Below the pieces are notes generated by a model. That model made no database searches. It was not told where the DNA came from and was given only the letters and a program-made list of their open reading frames with translations. DNA of 64,000 nucleotides from Gammaproteobacteria bacterium. GTDB taxonomy: Bacteria > Pseudomonadota > Gammaproteobacteria > HK1. A program made the position numbers and the translations under genes. Below are positions 57,186-64,000 of the stretch, piece after piece. The DNA lies in contig JAJFJU010000018.1 of assembly GCA_021773645.1 (NCBI GenBank), forward strand, positions 1-64,000, given 5' to 3'. How positions within the stretch are numbered: position 1 is the stretch's first letter; each line of letters starts with the position of its first letter.

Positions 57186-59195
57186 TTAGATAATCGGCAC
57201 AATCAAGAGAGCAACAATGTTGATGATCTTGATGAGCGGATTAATAGCCGGGCCAGCGGTGTCCTTGTAGGGGTCGCCTACGGTGTCACCGGTTACCGCT
57301 GCGCTATGCGCATCGGAACCCTTACCACCCAAAGCACCGTCCTCGATGTACTTTTTGGTGTTATCCCAGGCACCACCACCAGCGGTCATGGAGATAGCTA
57401 CAAACAACCCTGTGACAATGGTACCTACCAGCATGCCACCGAGAGCCGCCGGACCGAGCAGTAACCCGACCACTACCGGTGCAAACACCGGCAACAGCGA
57501 GGGCACGACCATTTCCTTAATGGCGGATTTGGTCAGCAAATCCACCGTCAGGGAGTAATCAGGCTTCTCAGTGCCGTCCATGATGCCCTTGATTTCCCGG
57601 AACTGACGCCGCACCTCATTCACCACGGAACCCGCAGCACGCCCCACCGCCTCCATCGCCATGGCCCCGAAGAGATAGGGGATCATGCCGCCGATGAACA
57701 GACCGATGATGATATCGGGATTGGAGAGGTCAAAGTTAACGTGCATACCGTTGGCTTCAAGGGTATGGCGATAATCGGCGAACAGCACCAATGCCGCGAG
57801 GCCTGCAGAGCCAATGGCATAGCCCTTGGTCACCGCCTTGGTGGTGTTACCTACCGCATCCATGGGATCGGTAATGCCGTCACGAATTTCCTTCGGCAAA
57901 TTGGCCATTTCAGCGATGCCGCCGGCGTTATCGGTAATCGGACCGTAGGCGTCCAGGGCCACGATGATACCGGTCATGGACAACATGGAGGTGGCTGCAA
58001 CAGCGATACCATAAAGACCCGCCCAGTCGTAGGTCAACCAGATGCTGATACAAACCGCAATCACCGGCAGAGCCGTCGCCTTCATGGAGATGCCGAGACC
58101 CGCGATGATGCCGGTGGCATGCCCCGTGGTACAAGCTTCGGCGATAGTACGCACCGGGCTGTACTCGGTGGAGGTGTAGTACTCGGTGATGAAAACCATG
58201 GCACCAGTAAGTGCCAGGCCAACAAGACCACAAGCAAACAACGCCATCACAGAATACTGACCGTTGTCACCCATAACATAGGAAGTCACCGGATAATAGG
58301 CAGCACCCGCCAGCACACCGGCCACGGCCAAACCGCGGTAGAGCGCCTTCATGATGTTGTCGTCATCACCGGTCCTAACGAAAAACACACCGACGATAGA
58401 GGCGATGATAGAGACCCCACCCAGCACCAACGGATAGAGCGCTGCGGTAGCGGCCATATCCTTAAACACCAGGGTACCCAGCAGCATGGTGGCGATGATG
58501 GTCACCGCATAGGTTTCAAACAAATCCGCGGCCATACCGGCACAGTCACCAACATTGTCACCGACGTTATCAGCGATAACAGCAGGGTTGCGGGGGTCAT
58601 CCTCAGGGATACCCGCTTCCTGCTTGCCCACCAGGTCAGCACCGACATCTGCACCCTTGGTGAAGATACCGCCACCAAGACGAGCAAAGATGGAAATCAG
58701 GGAGCCGCCAAAGCCGAAGCCAAGCATTGGGCCCATGACGTCACCGCCCGGATTCATTTTCAGCAGCAGCGCGTAATAACCAGCGACGCCCAACAAACCG
58801 AGACCCACCACCAGGAAACCAGTGATAGCACCACCACGGAAGGCAATCTGCACCGCCGGGGCCAGACCATCGAAGGCTGCCTGGGCGGTACGGATGTTGG
58901 CGCGTACGGAGATAAACATGCCGATAAAACCAGCCGCCGCGGAAAGCACCGCACCGAGCGCAAAGCCGATGGCGGTTTGCCATTCCAGCATAAAGCCAAG
59001 GACGAGGAACAGCGCAACACCCACGTAGGCAACCGTGGTGTACTGCCGATTCATATACGCCGCGGCACCCTCTTGAATAGCAGAGGCAATTTCGCGCATC
59101 CGGTCACTGCCCGTAGGCTTGGCCAAGATCCAAGAAATCGAGACCGCCCCATAGATGAGTGCGGCAACCGCACACAGCAAGGCAAAAGCAAGCAT
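57186..59195 (-). CDS. hppA: membrane H+-translocating pyrophosphatase
   Basis: A 669-residue integral membrane pyrophosphatase with about 16 helices. It couples PPi hydrolysis to ion export and saves energy under low ATP. Catalytic segments: [50 protein letters not shown] and [13 protein letters not shown]. At the diagnostic site it reads GNTTKA; Lys here marks K+-independent H+ pumps, whereas K+-dependent forms have Ala. GGGAG precedes the start. It stands alone. Confidence 0.95.
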   Translation of the reverse strand: MLAFALLCAVAALIYGAVSISWILAKPTGSDRMREIASAIQEGAAAYMNRQYTTVAYVGVALFLVLGFMLEWQTAIGFALGAVLSAAAGFIGMFISVRANIRTAQAAFDGLAPAVQIAFRGGAITGFLVVGLGLLGVAGYYALLLKMNPGGDVMGPMLGFGFGGSLISIFARLGGGIFTKGADVGADLVGKQEAGIPEDDPRNPAVIADNVGDNVGDCAGMAADLFETYAVTIIATMLLGTLVFKDMAATAALYPLVLGGVSIIASIVGVFFVRTGDDDNIMKALYRGLAVAGVLAGAAYYPVTSYVMGDNGQYSVMALFACGLVGLALTGAMVFITEYYTSTEYSPVRTIAEACTTGHATGIIAGLGISMKATALPVIAVCISIWLTYDWAGLYGIAVAATSMLSMTGIIVALDAYGPITDNAGGIAEMANLPKEIRDGITDPMDAVGNTTKAVTKGYAIGSAGLAALVLFADYRHTLEANGMHVNFDLSNPDIIIGLFIGGMIPYLFGAMAMEAVGRAAGSVVNEVRRQFREIKGIMDGTEKPDYSLTVDLLTKSAIKEMVVPSLLPVFAPVVVGLLLGPAALGGMLVGTIVTGLFVAISMTAGGGAWDNTKKYIEDGALGGKGSDAHSAAVTGDTVGDPYKDTAGPAINPLIKIINIVALLIVPII

Positions 59196-59221
59196 GTAAA
59201 TTCTCCCAAGTTAACGAATTT

Positions 59222-59239
59222 GGGGCTCCGGTGAGCCCC
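59222..59239 (-). promoter_or_regulatory. stable hairpin in the hppA leader
   Basis: GGGGCTC-CGGT-GAGCCCC is a perfect 7-bp stem with a 4-base loop, about 15 bases upstream of the GGGAG ribosome site of hppA. It may stabilise the mRNA or affect translation. The remaining 390 bp up to thiD hold another weak inverted repeat (GGCGGCA 59447-59453, TGCCGCC 59466-59472) and no gene. Confidence 0.4.
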
Positions 59240-59628
59240 CTGTATGACTTGGCCGCTTCGACCAAGCTGCTGACATCAAACTAAACATCTACTTATTCGG
59301 ACCATACGCAGCCCGAACTATAACGCTCTCATCCCCCAATACAAACGGCCCCACCACAGCCCCAAAACAAAACCAGGAACGTCGAATGGATACAAGCTTG
59401 TGGTATTTTTCCCTAAGAGACCCAAGTAGGCGCTAGGCCAATAAACGGCGGCATTGTAGCGGTTTTGCCGCCATCAGGAAAGGCGGATCCGCGACTAAGG
59501 CACTGATAAAATGAGCCTGTTCGGCTCTCTTTCAGGTACTTTATGAGCTTTCCCACGGGGTCAAAATAGTGCTCGGAATTGTCCTCACTTCTTGGCTATA
59601 ACTCACCCATACTTAGCACCACAAAATT

Positions 59629-60447
59629 ATGAACGCACCGTCCAGCAGCATTATCGCTCTCACCATTGCCGGTTCAGATGGAAGTGGTGGCGCCGGAATT
59701 CAGGCCGATCTCAAAACCTTTGCCGCCCTCGGGGTCTACGGTGCCTCGGCCATCACCGTACTCACCGCCCAAAACACCCAGCGTATTCGTGCCAGTGAAG
59801 CCGTCGCCCCAAGCTTTATTGAACAACAGATCGATGCGATCTGCGAGGATCTACCGGTAAAAGCCACGAAAATAGGCATGCTTGGGACAGCGAACATTAT
59901 CCATGCAGTGGCATCGGCCATTAGCCGGCACCAACTCTTTTCCTTGGTACTAGACCCTATTCTGGCAGCCACAACCGGCCGAAGAATGTTGGATTCGGAT
60001 GGCTTGCACGCCCTGCGCGCAGAGCTGCTGCCCCACACCAGACTGCTCACCCCAAATCTGCATGAGGCGGGGATATTGACTGCCTCACCTCCACCGCAGA
60101 ACGAACAAGCCATGCGTACCACCGCCCGGGTCTTGGCGGACCTCGGTCCGGCCGCGGTACTCGTCAAGGGTGGTCATCTGGATAGTGGAGAATGTATTGA
60201 TATCCTCTGGGATGGCGAGAGCTTTCATCGTTTCGCCGCCAAACGTCACCCCACCCGCAATACTCACGGTACCGGCTGCACCCTGTCAGCGGCTATTACC
60301 GCACAGCTCGCCCGTGGGCTGGATCTGGTAACCGCGGTATCCCAGGCCAAAGCCTATCTTAATGGTGCTATCGCAGCAGCGGATACTCTGGAGATAGGCC
60401 AGGGCAGTGGCCCACTCCAACATTTCTGGTCACACAGTATGCCTTAG
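59629..60447 (+). CDS. thiD: hydroxymethylpyrimidine/phosphomethylpyrimidine kinase
   Basis: A 272-residue ribokinase-fold kinase of thiamine synthesis, phosphorylating HMP twice. Motifs: LTIAGSDGSGGAGIQADLKTFAALGVYG, KIGMLGTANI, LVLDPILAATTGRRMLD, LTPNLHEAGIL and the anion hole NTHGTGCTLSAAITAQLARG with the catalytic Asp replaced region normal for ThiD (GTGC). Its stop overlaps the MFS stop on the other strand by 4 bases. No TPP riboswitch is visible in the upstream gap. Confidence 0.93.
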   Translation: MNAPSSSIIALTIAGSDGSGGAGIQADLKTFAALGVYGASAITVLTAQNTQRIRASEAVAPSFIEQQIDAICEDLPVKATKIGMLGTANIIHAVASAISRHQLFSLVLDPILAATTGRRMLDSDGLHALRAELLPHTRLLTPNLHEAGILTASPPPQNEQAMRTTARVLADLGPAAVLVKGGHLDSGECIDILWDGESFHRFAAKRHPTRNTHGTGCTLSAAITAQLARGLDLVTAVSQAKAYLNGAIAAADTLEIGQGSGPLQHFWSHSMP

Positions 60448-61667
60448 ACCGGCCCATCCATAGCCTTGCGCTGGCCGTAGAGCGGTACTTCGCGTATCGG
60501 CAGATGGCAAAGTGCCGACAATAGACCCAGCACCACCGCCGTACCCCATACCAGCTGATAAGAACCAAGCACATCAAAGACCAGGCCTCCCACCCAAGCA
60601 CCTAAAAAAGCACCCACCTGATGGCTAAGGAAAACAATTCCAAACAGGGTCGCCATATAGCGCGTACCGAAAATATGAGCGACCAAGCCGCTGGTTAGCG
60701 GCACCGTTGCCAACCAAAGCAGCCCCATAGTGGCGGCAAAAATCAGCACTGCACCCTCGCTAACGGGTGCCAGCATAAACAAAGCGATCACGACGGCACG
60801 CAAGAAATAGAGTCCAGCGAGTAGCTTCGTGCGGCTGAATCGATCGGCCAGGAAACCAAACAGCGTCGTGCCAATAATGTTGAACAAGCCTATCAATGCT
60901 AGGGCACGAGCAGCTGTGGCAGGGCTTAACCCCAGATCACCCAGATAGGCCGGCAGATGTACCGCAATGAAACTTACGTGAAATCCACAGACAAAAAACC
61001 CTATCCCCAATAACTGGAATGCCGGTTGCACCACCGCCTCTCGCACCGCACTTGATAGGGCAGTGGGTGCGTCTTCGGGGGCCACTTCCGCGCTTCTCGC
61101 TGCCTTGGCAAAGGCAAAAGCCAAGGGCACGACCAAAAGGACCAAAGCCCCAAGTACCAGCAAGGCATCGGACCAGCCAAAGCTGGAAATCCACATTTGG
61201 GTCAATGGCGGCAACACGAATTGTCCGATGGAGCCACCGGCTGTCGTAATTCCCAGCGCTATGCCACGACGATGTGCCGGCACCAAACGCCCTACCGCCC
61301 CGAGTACCACCGCAAAACCCGCTGCCGAGGCACCAAAGCCGACCATCAGACCAGCACCCAAATTAAGATGCTGGGGACCCGAGGCCTGAGCCATCAATAA
61401 TAGGCCACTCGCATAGGCCAGGCTGCCGGTGATAAGCACCCTTGCGGCACCAAATTTGTCAGCCAGCGCTCCAGTCAACGGCTCGCAAAGGCCGATCACC
61501 ATGCTCTGTAGCGCGATAGCAAAGCCAAAACTGCCACGACCTAAAGCGAGATCGGTGGATATCGGCGTGAGAAAAAGCCCAAATACCTGACGTATGCCAC
61601 GACTCAGGGTGATGATAGCGGCCGCACAGCAAGCGACGAGTAAAAGCCGACGGGATAGCCAGCTCAT
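60444..61667 (-). CDS. MFS transporter
   Basis: A 407-residue major facilitator with 12 predicted helices. The inter-helix motif between TM2 and TM3 is GALADKFGAARVL and its repeat is GFLADRFSRTKLL. The start MSWLSRRLLLVACCAAAIITLSRGIRQVFGLFL and the GSIGQFVLPP segment resemble the monocarboxylate/oxalate-formate-like MFS group. Substrate unknown. It is 21 bp downstream of cyoE on the same strand? No: cyoE lies 5' to 3' before it in coordinates but is transcribed leftward first only if read-through from 61689 occurs, so co-transcription with cyoE is possible. Confidence 0.85.
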   Translation of the reverse strand: MSWLSRRLLLVACCAAAIITLSRGIRQVFGLFLTPISTDLALGRGSFGFAIALQSMVIGLCEPLTGALADKFGAARVLITGSLAYASGLLLMAQASGPQHLNLGAGLMVGFGASAAGFAVVLGAVGRLVPAHRRGIALGITTAGGSIGQFVLPPLTQMWISSFGWSDALLVLGALVLLVVPLAFAFAKAARSAEVAPEDAPTALSSAVREAVVQPAFQLLGIGFFVCGFHVSFIAVHLPAYLGDLGLSPATAARALALIGLFNIIGTTLFGFLADRFSRTKLLAGLYFLRAVVIALFMLAPVSEGAVLIFAATMGLLWLATVPLTSGLVAHIFGTRYMATLFGIVFLSHQVGAFLGAWVGGLVFDVLGSYQLVWGTAVVLGLLSALCHLPIREVPLYGQRKAMDGPV

Positions 61668-61688
61668 CAGCAGCCTAGGAAGCCGCCA

Positions 61689-62594
61689 TCAGAGCAGCAG
61701 CAGGTAATGGTCAACCAGCAAAAGAGCAAACAGACCCATGAGATAGATAATGGAATAGCTGAAGGTCTTCATGGGGATCTTCTTATCCTGCCCTCCGTAT
61801 AGGGCGATGGCGTAATAAAGGAAGATCCCATCCAGTATCAAGGCTCCCACCAGGTAGAGCAGACCGCTCATGCGGGTGATAAAGGGCAACAAAGTCACCA
61901 GCGTCAGCACCACCGTATAGAGCAATACCTGCAGACGGGTAAAGGCCAAACCGTGGGTAACCGGCAGCATGGGGATATCGGCCTTGGCATATTCCTTTTG
62001 ACGGTGAATAGCGAGCGCCCAGAAGTGTGGCGGCGTCCAGGCAAAAATGATCAGAAATAGTAGCCAGGCATTGGGATCGATGCTACCGGTGACCGCAGTC
62101 CAGCCCAGTACCGGCGGCATGGCACCGGCGGCGCCCCCAATAACGATATTCTGCGGCGTGGCACGCTTGAGAAACATGGTGTAGACCACCGAATAACCCA
62201 CCATGGAAGCGACCGCCAGTGCCGCGGTAAGCCCGTTCACAAAAAGCCCGAGGCTGACAACCGAGAGCATACAAAGGGAAATAGCAAATAACAGGGCGGG
62301 GAGGTTATCAATAGCCCCGGTAGGCAAAGGGCGACGTCGGGTGCGTGCCATCAAGCCATCAATACGCTGGTCCACCACGTGATTGACCGCTGCGCCGGAA
62401 GCCGCGGCGAGCCCTATACCGATGCTACCCCAGAAAAGCGCACTCGCCGGCACCATGCCCGGGGTCGCCAGAAACATCCCTACGATGGCGGTAAAAACGA
62501 TCAGCAACACCACCCGTGGTTTACATAATTCCAGATAATTACGCCAACCAGAAATAGGCGCAATGGCAGCGGTGGTTTGTTCTGGGGTGGACAT
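61689..62594 (-). CDS. cyoE: protohaem IX farnesyltransferase (haem O synthase)
   Basis: A 301-residue UbiA-family prenyltransferase making haem O from protohaem. The polyprenyl-diphosphate motif NHVVDQRIDGLMARTRRRPLP and the second acidic region (AKADIPMLPVTHG) are intact, with eight to nine membrane helices. ATG at 62594 is preceded by GAGG; a TTG at 62597 adds one residue. It follows the SCO-like and SURF1 genes in an oxidase-assembly run; the haem A synthase normally between them is missing. Confidence 0.94.
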   Translation of the reverse strand: MSTPEQTTAAIAPISGWRNYLELCKPRVVLLIVFTAIVGMFLATPGMVPASALFWGSIGIGLAAASGAAVNHVVDQRIDGLMARTRRRPLPTGAIDNLPALLFAISLCMLSVVSLGLFVNGLTAALAVASMVGYSVVYTMFLKRATPQNIVIGGAAGAMPPVLGWTAVTGSIDPNAWLLFLIIFAWTPPHFWALAIHRQKEYAKADIPMLPVTHGLAFTRLQVLLYTVVLTLVTLLPFITRMSGLLYLVGALILDGIFLYYAIALYGGQDKKIPMKTFSYSIIYLMGLFALLLVDHYLLLL

Positions 62595-62677
62595 CAACAG
62601 GGCCTCGGCAACACATGGCAGGGGGACGCATTATAGCCTGAGAATATTTCCCGGCTCAGGGCGCCTGTAACTGACTC

Positions 62678-63259
62678 CTAAGCCACCTTCACCAATCGCT
62701 GCAAATCCTTCAAAATTCCCTTTGCTGGCAGGCCTGCAGGGAAATACATCATCAGCAGGCCGTGTGAATCCACAAGGTAAATACGGCCTGATTCGAAGAC
62801 GTTTTCGAGCTGAGGGTTAGTCCGAGCATGCCAACCGGGGTTGGCCTGCGCCAGTGACAACTCTGGATGCTGTTCCTTCAGGAACTTTCGCAACGTCGGC
62901 GTTACCCGCTCCGTTGAGATATACAGCCTCTCGACCCGCCACGTATCCTTACCCATAGCCAAGCGAATCTGACGCGTGTCATAAAGCGCTTGGCGGCAGG
63001 CTTCGGCACACTGAGCGCTCTGGTTAATGACCAACAGGGTCCACTTATCCCCAAGCTCAATGGCGCTACCATCCTCTGCTTGCAGACCAACGCTATTAAA
63101 AGGTTGAGGGGGATTAATCAGCGTCCCATGATTTGCCATGCCCGCAGGACGCCAGCTCTCAGGCCCCCAAACCAGAAGCATGGCCAACAACAACGGCCCG
63201 ATGAATAAGCCCAGAACGGCGACCATATAGAGGCGTGTTTTAACAAGTTTTGTCAGCAT
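62678..63259 (-). CDS. SCO-like thioredoxin-fold protein of the oxidase assembly cluster
   Basis: A 193-residue protein with an N-terminal TM anchor (MVAVLGLFIGPLLLAMLLVW) and a periplasmic thioredoxin-like domain. WTLLVINQSAQCAEACRQALYDTRQIRLAM contains a C-x3-C pair placed like the copper-binding CxxxC of SCO proteins; the distal His seen in SCO is not obvious. RIYLVDSHGLLMMYFPAG closes the fold. Genes of this type sit between SURF1 and COX15/ctaA in many gammaproteobacteria and probably aid CuA delivery or thiol reduction in oxidase maturation. Confidence 0.78.
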   Translation of the reverse strand: MLTKLVKTRLYMVAVLGLFIGPLLLAMLLVWGPESWRPAGMANHGTLINPPQPFNSVGLQAEDGSAIELGDKWTLLVINQSAQCAEACRQALYDTRQIRLAMGKDTWRVERLYISTERVTPTLRKFLKEQHPELSLAQANPGWHARTNPQLENVFESGRIYLVDSHGLLMMYFPAGLPAKGILKDLQRLVKVA

Positions 63260-63370
63260 GAGATGTCTCTACTCTGGCCCGCAGAGACTGTTAGCCCGGA
63301 ATACTTGGCTTGGTCAATGCTCTGCGAGGGTTTGACGATAAAAATAACCAGTTTCAAAAATGTTTTCCAT

Positions 63371-64000
63371 TCAGCTGCTCCGTCGCGCTGCTAGGAAACA
63401 GAGGAGCAGGAAGATAGCAGCCAAACTGAACCATTGTATGGCATAAGCCCGATGTCGCGCTGCCCCCATGCTACTACCCACTGGCTGCCAGTGGCGGATG
63501 AAACCACTAGTGCTATCGGGGTGGAGCAATACCACCAGCGGCAACAGATTCAAACCGGTTGCCTGCTCCATACGATTAATGTCCACGTACTGGATAACAC
63601 GTGGCCAATTCCCGGCTTGATACCCACCGGGGCCCAGAAGCATCACCTCAGCTGGCGGCGAGCTAATCATTCCTCGCAGCGTTATCTCATCCGCCGTGGT
63701 TGTAATGGTGGGCACATCTTCACGACTCGCCCCCACGCCAACCCAGCCGCGGTTTACCAATACCGCATCCTTGCCATTAGCAAGCAGCAAGGGGGTCAAC
63801 ACATGATAGCCGGCGGTGCCGCGATGAATGCGATTATCTAGCAAGAAATTCGTGTTTGTGGCAAACCGCCCGGTGAGGCGTGATTGGCGATAGCGCAAGG
63901 CCGCATAGTCACTAACGGAACCTTCAAGCACCATGGGAGCCAACTTGGCTCGGGCCTCAAAACGATCATCCAGCACCTGTTTCTCAGCCGCCCGCGACAA
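63371..64000 (-). CDS. SURF1-family cytochrome oxidase assembly protein, 5' partial
   Basis: About 209 residues of a SURF1 protein, which helps insert haem A into cytochrome oxidase subunit I. The gene enters from beyond the right edge, so the N-terminal TM helix is missing. Visible signatures: NTNFLLDNRIHRGTAGYHVLTPLL, AVLVNRGWVGVG and the C-terminal RAYAIQWFSLAAIFLLLCFLAARR helix. It heads the run SURF1, SCO-like, cyoE. Confidence 0.92.
   Translation of the reverse strand: MSRAAEKQVLDDRFEARAKLAPMVLEGSVSDYAALRYRQSRLTGRFATNTNFLLDNRIHRGTAGYHVLTPLLLANGKDAVLVNRGWVGVGASREDVPTITTTADEITLRGMISSPPAEVMLLGPGGYQAGNWPRVIQYVDINRMEQATGLNLLPLVVLLHPDSTSGFIRHWQPVGSSMGAARHRAYAIQWFSLAAIFLLLCFLAARRSS

Noticed and set aside
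57741-59234. Open frame of 497 codons on the plus strand opposite hppA
   Set aside because: It is rich in His, Thr, Gly and Asn, has no domain-like pattern, and mirrors the codon use of the strongly conserved pyrophosphatase.
59196-59628. TPP riboswitch upstream of thiD
   Set aside because: The conserved CTGAGA and ACCTGATCTGG-type THI-box segments are not visible in the gap.

Overview
The window looks like chromosome from a free-living, respiring gammaproteobacterium. The evidence is gene content and order: a pyrE / slmA / argB / algC / dut / coaBC / radC neighbourhood like that of Pseudomonas, glyQ-glyS followed by gmhB-plsC, a pilT-pilU cluster beside yggS-proC-yggT-yggU-metX-metW, a membrane pyrophosphatase, and cytochrome oxidase assembly genes. 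Most genes are compact housekeeping units with short or 4-base overlaps. I see no prophage, CRISPR array, rRNA operon or complete insertion sequence. The genus cannot be fixed from the sequence alone.

Layout. 1-4.8 kb: a partial TSUP permease, pmbA, uvrD and a cytochrome c5-type gene. 4.9-9.2 kb: tRNA-Arg(CCG) with its terminator, a structured repeat, a CHASE-PAS-PAS-GGDEF-EAL protein, and a divergent thioredoxin-like / HxlR pair. 9.2-13.8 kb: an electron-transfer-flavoprotein module (etfB, etfA, ETF-quinone oxidoreductase) plus a HI0933-type flavoprotein. 13.9-18.3 kb: glyQS, a GmhB-like protein with a damaged active site, and plsC. 18.3-20.1 kb: an ECF sigma / DUF3619 / small exported protein / DUF3106 cassette. 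20.1-23.5 kb: three tandem PilT/PilU-type ATPases. 23.5-27.8 kb: yggS, proC, yggT, yggU, metX, metW.

27.9-38 kb: an ExoIII/Crc-family nuclease and pyrE, then a four-gene insert (rubrerythrin, a 53-residue Pmp3 protein, a P460-type lipoprotein, a coiled-coil protein), then slmA-argB-algC-dut-coaBC divergent from radC. 38-43.3 kb: a signalling module made of a membrane-anchored UrtA-like binding protein, a histidine kinase and a receiver, divergent from a receiver-PAS-GGDEF protein. 43.3-52.1 kb: a catabolic island with a TRAP transporter and malate synthase G facing an IclR regulator, OtnK and OtnC. 52.1-57.1 kb: rpmBG and a Gld-like ABC cluster split by a small mobile element. 57.2-64 kb: hppA, thiD, an MFS transporter, cyoE, a SCO-like protein and partial SURF1.

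Most notable points: (1) the GmhB homologue lacks the catalytic nucleophile Asp; (2) a 202-bp MITE with CTAG target duplications sits exactly at a stop/start overlap, and two other stop codons carry related CTAG/TTAG structures; (3) the TRAP / malate synthase G / IclR / OtnK-OtnC island has no recognisable tetronate dehydrogenase; (4) the binding protein / kinase / receiver / diguanylate cyclase module is a plausible undescribed small-molecule-to-c-di-GMP pathway; (5) the ECF sigma gene seems to start at ATA.
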